Assembly (NCBI GenBank): GCA_050741915.1
Contig: JBOGEX010000015.1
Coordinates: forward strand, 28,698 to 92,697
DNA length: 64,000 nucleotides
Direction of reading: 5' to 3'
From: JACCTH01 sp050741915
Lineage (GTDB): Bacteria; Actinomycetota; Acidimicrobiia; Spongiisociales; ZC4RG35
The translations under genes were made by a program, and so were the position numbers. Shown here one piece after another: positions 1-7,837 of the stretch. Position 1 is the first letter of the stretch. Each line of letters starts with the position of its first letter. The notes beneath the pieces were generated by a model, which ran no database searches, was not told where the DNA came from, and saw only the letters and a program-made list of their open reading frames with translations.

Positions 1-749
1 GCACCGGCCAGGGCCAGCCAGCCCTGCTCGTTGCCGTAATACCCGTGGCCGACGAAATGCACCACATCGGTGGCGTCGTCACGGGCGGCCAGCATCCAGC
101 GCAGCCACGGATTGACGACTCCTGGCCACAGGTCGGCCGGTGCGGGTGCGTCCACCGGATTGTGGACTTCTACGGTTACGCCTTCCAGATCTGGCAGTCC
201 GGCCATCGTCCCGGCGGCTTCGTCGGCGAAGATATGAAAGCGGACTTCTCTTCCGATGCTGGCAAAGGCGCGGGCGATCAAAGGCAATGCTTCCAGGGCG
301 GGGGGCGGTCCTTTGACCGCGGGCCCACTGGCACAGACGGCGACTGTCACCACGGAGCGATGAATCTCGGGAATGGGGAAGACATCTGGCAAGCGCAGCA
401 GCGGAACTCCTAGGGCAGGTTGGAGCTCGCCTTCCCAGTCGAGGGCTCCCAGATGTGCGTAGGGCTTGACGAGGTGCAGCCAAAGTTCTGCCCTGGGGCC
501 CAAGCGGTTGTGGACCCATTCGGCTATCTGCTTGACGGCCCCTTGCGGGGGCTGAAGTTCAGGGCCCCGTCCTCGGTCAGACGACCAGGAACCGAACTCG
601 GACAACAGGTGGGTCCACTCCCCCTCCAGGCTCGGCTGGCCGTCGTGGTGGGTCAGCAATCGGATGCGCACCTGGGGATCGGCGCTCGAGGCGTCGAGGA
701 AGACCTTCAGAACGGGCAGCGACCATTCACGTTGCAGGGCCTCGGCCAC
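1..749 (-). CDS. CHAT-domain (caspase-like) protein, C-terminus cut by window edge
   Basis: About 249 residues are visible, reading leftward off the window. The start is GTG at 749, one base after the stop of the hydrolase gene, with AAGG about 6 nt upstream. The middle part has a beta-strand rich in V/A/C (TVAVCASGP) followed by a helix, and near the edge the motif VVHFVGHGYYG. That is the histidine block of CHAT domains, which are caspase-fold peptidases often used as effectors in conflict and programmed cell death systems. The catalytic cysteine should lie beyond the edge, so activity cannot be judged. The tight coupling to the preceding hydrolase suggests a two-gene unit. The CHAT assignment rests on the VHFVGHG motif and the fold context; the role is inferred. 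Confidence 0.75.
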   Translation of the reverse strand, partial: MAEALQREWSLPVLKVFLDASSADPQVRIRLLTHHDGQPSLEGEWTHLLSEFGSWSSDRGRGPELQPPQGAVKQIAEWVHNRLGPRAELWLHLVKPYAHLGALDWEGELQPALGVPLLRLPDVFPIPEIHRSVVTVAVCASGPAVKGPPPALEALPLIARAFASIGREVRFHIFADEAAGTMAGLPDLEGVTVEVHNPVDAPAPADLWPGVVNPWLRWMLAARDDATDVVHFVGHGYYGNEQGWLALAG

Positions 750-750
750 G

Positions 751-2196
751 TCAACCCTTAACGAGGCAATGCAGCGCCCACCAGGTGCTCTGGTTGCTCA
801 CGTCGCCATGACCGCCGACCGTGCTAGTGGCATCCACTCCATAAACCTCGGGCGCGGACTCCCCCAGGTCATACCCTTCGGGAGCCGTCTTCACCTTGAT
901 CTCCTGGGATCGATGGCCGAGCCCCCGGGGCCCAAATCCGCCCAGGGCGGCATAAACGTTGGGTGGCTCCCCTGCCGCGATCTCCGCTTCCCCGAGGTCG
1001 CGAGACCGTCGGAGGGTCAGATGGAAGATCTTGGTCAGGGGGAAATCGTGGGCGCTGAAGGTGGCGAGGATGGGCTTCTTCACCCGGATAAGTGTGTCGC
1101 GATAACCGCCCGGGCGGTTGCTGCCCTGGACCAAGTCGGCAAAGCAGAGATGGGATACCGCCGGTTGGAGGAGAAGCAGCGAATCGACCTGGCGAGCTAC
1201 CGGCCGATAGGCAAGAGCCGAGAGCAGCACCCGGGCACCGTAGGAATGGCCGATCAAATGGAAGCGGACTTCGGACGACGATTTGGCGAGCCCGTCCCTC
1301 AGCACCCCGCCTACCCCCAAGGCCCCGACCTTGCCTGCACGGTCCTTCATCTTCCAGACCGTCAGCATGCGGAGGGCGTTGCGAGGATCGAACTTGCCGA
1401 GTTCTAGAGCCGCGTCGGGAGCTGAGTCCGTTGTACCCGCGGTTCCAAAGTCCCCAAAGTCTGCCGGCCCCGCCTCCGTCTCCGGGACGGGCTGAGGGAT
1501 GGCGGCCCAGGAAGCGACAAACTCTCCCGGATCGGGACCTTGCTCGTCGCCGACGTCGCTGTCCCCATCGGCGAACACCGACTGCGCCAGTGTGGCCAGC
1601 TCGAGCGCCTCCGCCTCGGAAAGTCCTTGGTCGCTGTTCACCAACTCGTAGAACCGGTCCCGATCGGAAGGCGCAACGTCGGCCGCCAAGTCTTCGATCA
1701 GCACTTGCTCCCCAGCCGAGAGCTCATCTCTCGCCTCGCCACCGGCAAAGGAGGGTCCTTCTTCCCACGGGAGAACGAGAGCTGTGCTTGGCCACACGAT
1801 CCCGGCCAGCAGCGGCCGGTACGGGCGTCCGTAGTCGAGGTTGAGCCTTCGGCGAAGGTTTCCGTACCCAACGATGAAGTTGCGGTAATAGGAGAGGGCG
1901 GTCGAGAAGTCGTTGTTCCAGCCGTGCGAGAAGACATAGACATCGGTGAAGTCGCCTGACTCCAGGGCATCGATGAGATGTTCTTGGGTGCGGGGACCAG
2001 CTGCGCGACCGTCCTTGTCGTATCGCAAGAGATAGAACGGTGCTCTTGCACCCTCTGTGACAGATATCTGCTCGTACGGTCCGGCCGCCAATGTCATCTC
2101 GTCCCCCGTCGTTATGTCGAGCTTAAGACCCCTGATGTCCCTTGGCCGGGTGGACAACCACCACGGTATGACGAAGCCCGTCTGCTTGGCGGGCAC
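751..2196 (-). CDS. Alpha/beta hydrolase paired with CHAT protein
   Basis: 481 residues from a GTG start. It shows YVFSHGWNND near residue 88 (the oxyanion-loop type HG motif seen in DUF900-like hydrolases), a nucleophile elbow GHSYGA near residue 315, SAHDF downstream, and a GGHGD motif near the C-terminus that probably supplies the catalytic histidine. A loop rich in acidic residues and D/G (about 150-260) separates the first motif from the elbow and is probably a lid or disordered insert. There is no signal peptide, so it is predicted cytosolic. Its substrate is unknown. It lies one base upstream of the CHAT gene and is almost certainly co-transcribed with it, which hints at a joint lipase/protease-type function, but that is inference. 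Confidence 0.8.
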   Translation of the reverse strand: MPAKQTGFVIPWWLSTRPRDIRGLKLDITTGDEMTLAAGPYEQISVTEGARAPFYLLRYDKDGRAAGPRTQEHLIDALESGDFTDVYVFSHGWNNDFSTALSYYRNFIVGYGNLRRRLNLDYGRPYRPLLAGIVWPSTALVLPWEEGPSFAGGEARDELSAGEQVLIEDLAADVAPSDRDRFYELVNSDQGLSEAEALELATLAQSVFADGDSDVGDEQGPDPGEFVASWAAIPQPVPETEAGPADFGDFGTAGTTDSAPDAALELGKFDPRNALRMLTVWKMKDRAGKVGALGVGGVLRDGLAKSSSEVRFHLIGHSYGARVLLSALAYRPVARQVDSLLLLQPAVSHLCFADLVQGSNRPGGYRDTLIRVKKPILATFSAHDFPLTKIFHLTLRRSRDLGEAEIAAGEPPNVYAALGGFGPRGLGHRSQEIKVKTAPEGYDLGESAPEVYGVDATSTVGGHGDVSNQSTWWALHCLVKG

Positions 2197-2261
2197 GAGT
2201 TTGCGAAGACGTGAGAGGTCACAACCTCCGCCCGAGGTCGTAGGGGGGAATCAACACCGCC

Positions 2262-2292
2262 TGAAAATTGGGCCCTGGGGGTTTGAAAATTG
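2262..2292. repeat. Two short repeats typical of an IS21-type end
   Basis: The 9-mer TGAAAATTG occurs at 2262-2270 and 2284-2292, a 22-bp period, in the gene-free stretch 2197-2500. Multiple short terminal repeats of this kind occur at the ends of IS21-family elements, and an IstB-like reading-frame remnant lies next to them. No matching left end is visible in the window. The rest of the stretch holds nothing I recognise apart from the Rieske gene's ribosome site. Confidence 0.45.
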
Positions 2293-2315
2293 ACACCTCT
2301 GGTCGGGGTTGTCGG

Positions 2316-2459
2316 TCACTCTGTGTCGTCGGCTAGCGCCCTCCCCAGGTCGCGGTCTTTGAGCCGGTAGGAATCTCCTTCGAGGGAGACGACTTCGGTA
2401 CCCTTCTCAACCACCGCCCTCTTGCCGCCACCGGCTAGTCCGGCTCGGGTGACAGGCAT
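2316..2459 (-). pseudogene. IstB-like transposition ATPase, C-terminal remnant
   Basis: A 47-codon reading frame whose last 25 residues include EGDSYRLKDRDLGR. This closely resembles the C-terminal tail of IstB-type helper ATPases of IS21-family elements. The ATPase core (Walker A and B) is absent, and the first 20 residues do not match the family, so only the tail of the gene survives. It abuts the short repeats at 2262-2292, consistent with a decayed right end of an IS21-like element. It is not expected to be functional. Confidence 0.6.
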
Positions 2460-2500
2460 GGACCCGTCGCATTAGCCTCGGTTTAAAGGTGGAGGTATAG

Positions 2501-2848
2501 GTGGCAGAAGTTGAGGTGGGATCGGTCTCCGAGCTCACGCCGGGAATCGTCACGGGAGCAGGTCGCTACGCGGTTGGAAACTCTCAAGGCGAGTTGTTTG
2601 CGGTTACCCGGAGATGCCGCCACCTCTACGCCGACTTGGCCAATGGCAGCATCGACAGCGACGGCTGCCTCGTCTGCCCCTGGCACGCGTCGAAATACGA
2701 CGTCACGACCGGTGTCATGGTCCGGGGACCGCAGGGCATCTTCGCCAAGATCCCTGGCCTCGAAGCCTTCTACAAGGTGCTGACGGCCGTGATACCTCTT
2801 GGCCGGGGAAAGCTCTCCAAACGCAAAGGAAAGCTGTACGTCGAATAA
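2501..2848 (+). CDS. Rieske-type [2Fe-2S] ferredoxin-like protein
   Basis: 115 residues from a GTG start with a strong GGAGGT ribosome site 4 nt upstream. The two Rieske cluster motifs are present: CRHLYADL near residue 39 and CPWHASKYD near residue 59, giving the C-x-H and C-x2-H ligands of a [2Fe-2S] cluster. The length and absence of a membrane anchor fit a stand-alone Rieske ferredoxin that passes electrons to an oxygenase or other reductase. No oxygenase is adjacent; the next genes are nfeD and slipin on the same strand, with 115 bp between. The electron acceptor is unknown. Confidence 0.88.
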   Translation: MAEVEVGSVSELTPGIVTGAGRYAVGNSQGELFAVTRRCRHLYADLANGSIDSDGCLVCPWHASKYDVTTGVMVRGPQGIFAKIPGLEAFYKVLTAVIPLGRGKLSKRKGKLYVE

Positions 2849-2963
2849 GCCGGGTTCCAACTAGACCGCTCCGGGCTGTGGTTGACGCGAGCGCAGACGA
2901 TTCGCCCGCTGATCCTCCACCCTCCGTTGTCTCACTCGTCCGAGAGACGGTCATAATCGTCAT

Positions 2964-4247
2964 GTGAGTGGATGGCTAGCAATCCTCGCTCGAGCGGCTT
3001 CCACCAGCCTGGGACTCGCGGCCGCGGTGTTGATTGCCGCCCCAGCCACCGATAGCGATCGAATCTTGTTGATCGATGTCGAGGGTGCCATCACCCCGGT
3101 GGTGGCCGACTTCGTGACAGACGCGGTCGAACAAGCCGACTCGGGCGGCTACCAGGCACTCGTGATAACCATCGACACTCCGGGTGGGCTGGACCTGTCG
3201 ATGAGAGAGATCGTGCAAGCCTTACTCAACTCGACCACACCGACGGTCGTGTACGTGAGCCCGGAAGGAGCGCGTGCCGCCTCAGCGGGTACATTCATCA
3301 CGATGGCGGCGCACCTCGCGGCGATGTCCCCGGCGACCTCGATCGGGGCGGCTACTCCCGTCGACCTTCAAGGCGGAGAGATAACCGACAAGATCATCAA
3401 CGATGCCGTCGCCTTTGCCGTGTCTGTTGCCGAAAGACGTGATCGCGACGTGGGATTCGCCGAGGACTCGGTGCGAGACGGGCGCTCGGTGACCTCGCGG
3501 GAGGCCCTGGAACTGGGTGTTGTCGACCTGGTGGCCGACGATCTCGACGATCTCCTGGCCCAGCTCGACGGACGGGAGATCCCCTCCCTGGGAGTGCGCC
3601 TGGCCACGGACGACGCCACCGTCGAGCGCCTGGAGCCGGGCCCCTTGCGCCAAGTTCTGGGCTGGCTGGCCGATCCCAACATTGCCTTCCTACTGCTCTC
3701 CGTCGGGACCCTGGCGATCATCTACGAGGCGGCCAACCCCGGTCTTGGCTTCTCCGGCATCGCCGGGGTGATCATGCTGATCCTTGCGTTCTTCGCCTTG
3801 AGCATCCTCCCGGTCAGAGCCGCCGGCATCGCATTGTTTGTGTTGGCAGTTGCGTTGCTCATCGCCGAGTTATTCGTCCCCGGCGTCGGGGTCTTGGCCG
3901 GAGGGGGGACGCTGGCTTTGCTTTTGAGCGGGCTTTTCCTCTTCGAAGGATCCGTCAGCGTGAGCCCGGCAGTGGTTTGGCCGAGCGCAGTTGTGATCGG
4001 AGTGGCCAGCATGATGGCAGGCCGGTCGGCCTTGCTGGCCCGACGCCAACCGGTCACCATGGGCCCCGAGACGCTGGTGGGGCGAACTGTGACAATCAAG
4101 TCGACGGGCGACCGTCGGACCGCGTTCCTTGATGGAACGTGGTGGGATATCAAGTCGGAGGCAACGCTCGACGCCGGCTCCAAAGCGAGAGTTATAGGCA
4201 CCGAAGGCGTGCGCCTGTTGGTGGAGGAGGTTCACAATGACGTTTGA
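2964..4247 (+). CDS. NfeD-family membrane serine protease
   Basis: 427 residues from a GTG start. Residues 1-25 form a signal or anchor segment. Residues 30-215 form a ClpP/crotonase-fold protease domain with the nucleophile block ASAGTFIT (serine near 113) and a downstream lysine in EITDKIIND as the likely Ser/Lys dyad. Several hydrophobic helices follow at about 235-350, then a C-terminal NfeD OB-fold beginning at ETLVGRTV. This is the long form of NfeD. It overlaps the slipin gene by 11 bp; the two families form a conserved operon in which the protease is thought to process the stomatin partner and influence membrane-domain quality control. Confidence 0.92.
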   Translation: MSGWLAILARAASTSLGLAAAVLIAAPATDSDRILLIDVEGAITPVVADFVTDAVEQADSGGYQALVITIDTPGGLDLSMREIVQALLNSTTPTVVYVSPEGARAASAGTFITMAAHLAAMSPATSIGAATPVDLQGGEITDKIINDAVAFAVSVAERRDRDVGFAEDSVRDGRSVTSREALELGVVDLVADDLDDLLAQLDGREIPSLGVRLATDDATVERLEPGPLRQVLGWLADPNIAFLLLSVGTLAIIYEAANPGLGFSGIAGVIMLILAFFALSILPVRAAGIALFVLAVALLIAELFVPGVGVLAGGGTLALLLSGLFLFEGSVSVSPAVVWPSAVVIGVASMMAGRSALLARRQPVTMGPETLVGRTVTIKSTGDRRTAFLDGTWWDIKSEATLDAGSKARVIGTEGVRLLVEEVHNDV

Positions 4248-4998
4248 ATCTTTGGTAGGCATAGGTCTGGCAGCCTTCGTCGTGTTGACGATTCTGAGGG
4301 CGGCCATCCGGATCCTTCCCGAATACGAACGGGGCGTGGTCTTTCGACTCGGCCGGGTGAGCGGACCGCCACGGGGCCCGGGATTGATTCTGCTGATTCC
4401 AATCGTCGACCGGCTGTTGCGGGTGAGCCTGCGCACAGTGACGATGGATATCCCCCCGCAGGACATCATCACCCGTGACAACGTGACCGTGCGGGTCAAC
4501 GCCGTCACCTATTTCCGGGTGCTCGACCCCCACCGGGCGATCCTCGAGATCGAGGATTATCGGTTCGCCACCTCGCAGATCGCCCAGACCACCTTGCGGT
4601 CCATCATCGGGCAAGCCAATCTCGATGAGCTTTTGACGAACCGCGATCAGATCAACCAGGAGCTTCAGCAGATCATCGACGGGCTTACCGACCCCTGGGG
4701 CGTCAAAGTGTCTCTGGTCGAGGTCAAGGATGTCGAACTGCCGGATTCGATGCGCCGGGCAATGGCCCGCCAGGCAGAGGCGGAGCGCGAACGTCGGGCG
4801 AAAGTCATTCACGCCTTGGGCGAGAAAGAGGCCGCCAAGACCCTGGCTGAGGCGGCTGGGCTACTTGAGGCTCACCCGGCGGGTATTCAACTGCGGATGC
4901 TGCAGACGATGACCGAGGTGGCGGCCGAGCAGAACTCGACGCTGATTTTTCCCCTTCCGATGGAGCTGCTCCGAGTGCTAGATCGCCTCGGCCGGTAG
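4237..4998 (+). CDS. Slipin (stomatin/SPFH family)
   Basis: 253 residues starting inside the end of nfeD. It has one N-terminal membrane hairpin (about 5-25) and then the SPFH/Band 7 domain: ILPEYERGVVFRLGR, the GLILLIP-like turn, DIITRDNVTV and a long C-terminal helix rich in A, E and R (MARQAEAERERRAK). This is the standard architecture and length of bacterial slipins, which oligomerise at the membrane in lipid-ordered domains. The overlap with the NfeD protease gene fits the conserved nfeD-slipin operon. No other genes appear to follow on this strand before a gene-poor stretch. Confidence 0.92.
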   Translation: MTFESLVGIGLAAFVVLTILRAAIRILPEYERGVVFRLGRVSGPPRGPGLILLIPIVDRLLRVSLRTVTMDIPPQDIITRDNVTVRVNAVTYFRVLDPHRAILEIEDYRFATSQIAQTTLRSIIGQANLDELLTNRDQINQELQQIIDGLTDPWGVKVSLVEVKDVELPDSMRRAMARQAEAERERRAKVIHALGEKEAAKTLAEAAGLLEAHPAGIQLRMLQTMTEVAAEQNSTLIFPLPMELLRVLDRLGR

Positions 4999-5150
4999 CG
5001 AGACCCTGCTTTTAAAGACGAACCCGGCCGAGTCTCATTCGGTGAGGCCGCAGCCAATGCTGGCCCTGTGATCCGAGACCCGAGGTTTGGCGCCGGCGTC
5101 ACCGGCCGCCTCGCCAAGATGGCCGAGAAGTCACAGAGGCAACCCGCTTC

Positions 5151-5345
5151 TTAACCGGTGACGTCGAAAAGCCCGACATAGCCTTCCTTGTAGTGGGGCG
5201 TGCTATCGGGGCTCACGATCGGACAGAAGTATCCGTATTGGCCCGGGGCTTCGAAGAGCCTCTGGTGGTCCTGGCCCGGCTTGGAGAAGACGAACCCAGC
5301 CTGAAAGGAGCCCGCCAGCGGCGGCGCTCCGGCAGTCGCGGTCGA
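5151..5345 (-). pseudogene. Cupredoxin-like fragment, 5' end lost or frameshifted
   Basis: This lies in the gap 4999-5513, which has no intact gene. A 64-codon open stretch ends FEAPGQYGYFCPI...HYKEGYVG at its stop. It resembles the C-terminal copper-binding segment of plastocyanin-like proteins (C, then H, with an aromatic strand). An in-frame TGA at 5346-5348 blocks extension. The other minus frame upstream (to 5403) reads GLPDDITVHRF, which could be the preceding part after a frameshift. The usual methionine ligand is not clear. I read it as a decayed secreted copper protein; a short divergent gene cannot be excluded. Bases 4999-5150 hold nothing I recognise. Confidence 0.4.
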
Positions 5346-5457
5346 TCAGCGCAATGAACCGATGGACGGTGATGTCGTCCGGAAGCCCACCGACCGCAAT
5401 CAAGCTTCTGCAGGCGGGCCCCTGTCACAGCGTTGGAGCTGGCCGATCAGACATTAT

Positions 5458-5485
5458 GTTTGGGGGGCCGTACGACCCCCCAAAC
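5458..5485 (-). terminator. Hairpin terminator after the SGNH hydrolase gene
   Basis: A perfect 10-bp inverted repeat (GTTTGGGGGG at 5458-5467 paired with 5476-5485) with an 8-nt loop lies 29 bp beyond the stop of the minus-strand SGNH hydrolase gene. There is no long T-tract, so termination may be imperfect, but the position fits a transcription end for that gene. Confidence 0.55.
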
Positions 5486-5513
5486 CATTCGCATCCAGTC
5501 GGCAGGGCGGCAA

Positions 5514-6305
5514 TCAGTCGATGACGTCCAGGAAGATCTCCGCGATCTTGTGGTAGCCGCTGATGTCGGGATGAAGGCAGTCCTCGCCTCCTACGAAGTC
5601 AGCGTCTTCCAGTTGCCCGTAGGTGTCGGCAATGTCGACGTCAGTTGATGCTGCCACCAGACGAATGATGTCGTTGAAGCCGACCGGCACGCCTGGGCCT
5701 CCCTCCAGCAGCACATCCGCTAGCGGCGCCAAGGGAGCCCGGAAGCACGATCCGAGCGGGTTGTAGTAGGTCATCATCACTATCTGCGCATCGGGTGCCG
5801 CCGCTCGCAGCGATCCCAATATCAACGCCAGGTTCTGGCTGTAGCTAGCGAAGATCGCTTGCACCGTCGGTACGCAATTGGGGCCGGGGCAGTTTTGGAA
5901 GACCGGGTTCACCAGATCGTTACCGCCGATCGTGAGCGTGATCAGGATTACGTCGTTGTCGGGGTCGTTGTCGCCGTTCCTATCGGCGATCAATGCCAGG
6001 GCCGGTTGAAGCTGCCCCGCGATGAGGCTGGCAGACGTGGCCCCCGGCACCGACAGGTTGACCAGCTCCAGACCCGGGCATGCCGCCTCCGGGCCCTCCC
6101 GACAGTCGATGGCATGCGCCCATCGATTCAGCATCGCGTTGTACCCGAGCTTGGCTTCGTTCGGTGTCCCGACGCCAAAGGCGACAGAGTCGCCAAGCGC
6201 CAGATGCACCGGACCCTCTGGTGGACCGGCGCTCGCCCATCCAGCCGAGGGGATGATCAGCATCACCACCGTCAACACAGCGATGAAAATGAAGTTGCGT
6301 CGCAC
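5514..6305 (-). CDS. Secreted SGNH/GDSL hydrolase
   Basis: 263 residues. I chose the GTG at 6305 because AAAGGAGG lies 4 nt upstream and the protein then begins with a clean signal peptide (VRRNFIFIAVL...AGWASA, cut near residue 26). Family blocks are all present: GDSVAFGVG (block I serine), GGNDL (block III asparagine) and DCLHPDISGYH near the C-terminus (block V Asp/His). These support an exported esterase or lipase. Paired cysteines at CREGPEAAC and NCPGPNC suggest disulfides. It stands alone, divergent from the membrane hydrolase gene, and ends in a hairpin. Confidence 0.88.
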   Translation of the reverse strand: MRRNFIFIAVLTVVMLIIPSAGWASAGPPEGPVHLALGDSVAFGVGTPNEAKLGYNAMLNRWAHAIDCREGPEAACPGLELVNLSVPGATSASLIAGQLQPALALIADRNGDNDPDNDVILITLTIGGNDLVNPVFQNCPGPNCVPTVQAIFASYSQNLALILGSLRAAAPDAQIVMMTYYNPLGSCFRAPLAPLADVLLEGGPGVPVGFNDIIRLVAASTDVDIADTYGQLEDADFVGGEDCLHPDISGYHKIAEIFLDVID

Positions 6306-6534
6306 GTTTCCTCCTTTGTTGCGACCTTCCGCATTGTGTAAGGCTGCCAGCTCCTCCGCCATCGGGGATGTCCCTTAGTAGGGATTTTGACGAGCCCGCA
6401 CCAGGGGGGCATAGGTCCTAATCGGAAGGCGCCGGATGCGGCGACGCTATCAGGAGGATCCCTGATAGCCAGGTTGGCACGCGTCCGAGAGATTTGAAAT
6501 GTGAGTGACGTCGTGTTTGGCAGAGGAGGGTGAA

Positions 6535-7731
6535 ATGAACGAAACCCAATCCGGCCGGGTCGGCCACAAAGCCACACCGACCCGCCGTGGCTGGCTCCGA
6601 AAACTCGGTTGGACCGTGGTGGTGTTGGCGGTGGTTTTCTACGTCGGAGGAGGTTGGTATTTCTCCGATCAGATCAAAGCCGATCTCTTGACCCCGAAGC
6701 CCGGTCAACCCGAATACCGCGCAAGCGTGGAATCCGTCGGGACCGACACGGTCGTGTTGGTCCAGGGAAATCCGGCCGACGGAGAGCTGTTCAACGCGGG
6801 CTATTACGGACTGACCTGGGAAGGAGGCTACGGCGTGGTCGACGAGATCATCACCCAGACCGACACCGCCATAACTCGTTCCTTCGTGCTACTCGATGGT
6901 GACGAACCGACGATGGGCACTCCGGTCGACGTTGACCCTTGGATCTATCCCGACGATTTCGAAACTGCGGTCGACCTCGAATTCGAAGAGGTTGCATTCG
7001 AATCACCCCTTGGGCCGATGGACGCCATTCAGGCGGCTGGCTCATCAGACACTTGGATCGTTGCGGTCCACGGAAGAAATGCATCCCCAAGAGAGGCCCT
7101 CCGGCTGGCGAAGCCGTTGTCCGAAGCCGGGTATCCGTTGCTGGCGATCACCCATCGCAACGATCTCGATCAACCCGCCGATCCCAGCGGATTCCTTCAG
7201 TTCGGGGTCACCGAGTGGGAAGACCTCGAAGCAGCGACCGAATACGCCGTATCTCAGGGAGCCGAACGAGTGGTGCTGGTCGGGTTGAGCACGGGGGCGG
7301 CGGTAGCTCTGAGCTTTCTCGAGAAGTCCGAACTTGCTGATCTCGTGTCCGGGGTCGTCTTCGATGCACCCAACATCGATGTCGGGGCGACGGTCACCTA
7401 TAACGCCATCCAACGCGACCTACCAGTGATCGGTCTTCCGGTTCCGTCCTCGCTCGCCTGGGTGGCCAAGACGATCTCATCGTTTCGCTTCGGGGTCGAT
7501 TGGGCTGCCATCGACTATGTCTCACGGGCCGACGGGCTGGCGGCGCCGATCCTGGTCCTGCACGGAACGGCCGATCCCTCGGTTCCGATCGACTCCAGTC
7601 GAGAACTCAGCAGCCGGCGCCCAGACCTGGTGACCTTGGTGGAGTTCGAAGGGGCCAAGCATGTGCAGTCGTGGAACTCCGACCGCGAGCGCTACGAAGA
7701 GGTCGTGCTGGGATTCGTCAACGGACTCTGA
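6535..7731 (+). CDS. Membrane-anchored alpha/beta hydrolase
   Basis: 398 residues. The ATG at 6535 follows GAGGAGGG and is preferred to the upstream in-frame start. An N-terminal cytoplasmic stretch is followed by one transmembrane helix (about 24-45), then an extracytoplasmic domain. The alpha/beta hydrolase part from about residue 165 has WIVAVHGRNA, the nucleophile elbow GLSTGAA (near 255), PILVLHGTADPSVP with the acid residue, and a final GAKHVQSW with the histidine. This is the BEM46/FrsA-like type often annotated as a serine aminopeptidase S33 relative. Substrate unknown. It precedes the acyl-CoA ligase by about 100 bp on the same strand. Confidence 0.85.
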   Translation: MNETQSGRVGHKATPTRRGWLRKLGWTVVVLAVVFYVGGGWYFSDQIKADLLTPKPGQPEYRASVESVGTDTVVLVQGNPADGELFNAGYYGLTWEGGYGVVDEIITQTDTAITRSFVLLDGDEPTMGTPVDVDPWIYPDDFETAVDLEFEEVAFESPLGPMDAIQAAGSSDTWIVAVHGRNASPREALRLAKPLSEAGYPLLAITHRNDLDQPADPSGFLQFGVTEWEDLEAATEYAVSQGAERVVLVGLSTGAAVALSFLEKSELADLVSGVVFDAPNIDVGATVTYNAIQRDLPVIGLPVPSSLAWVAKTISSFRFGVDWAAIDYVSRADGLAAPILVLHGTADPSVPIDSSRELSSRRPDLVTLVEFEGAKHVQSWNSDRERYEEVVLGFVNGL

Positions 7732-7837
7732 TCCCGACCATAACGAGCCGCCATAGGGGCGAGTAACGCGTCGCCATCTTCGTCCTCGCCCTCTTGGCCC
7801 GCACCAGCTCATCCGCCGGGCGTAGCCTCTCGCGTCA

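Noticed and set aside
1092..1844. Long + strand open frame of 250 codons across the hydrolase gene
   Set aside because: Arginine- and proline-rich shadow opposite a gene with clear catalytic motifs.
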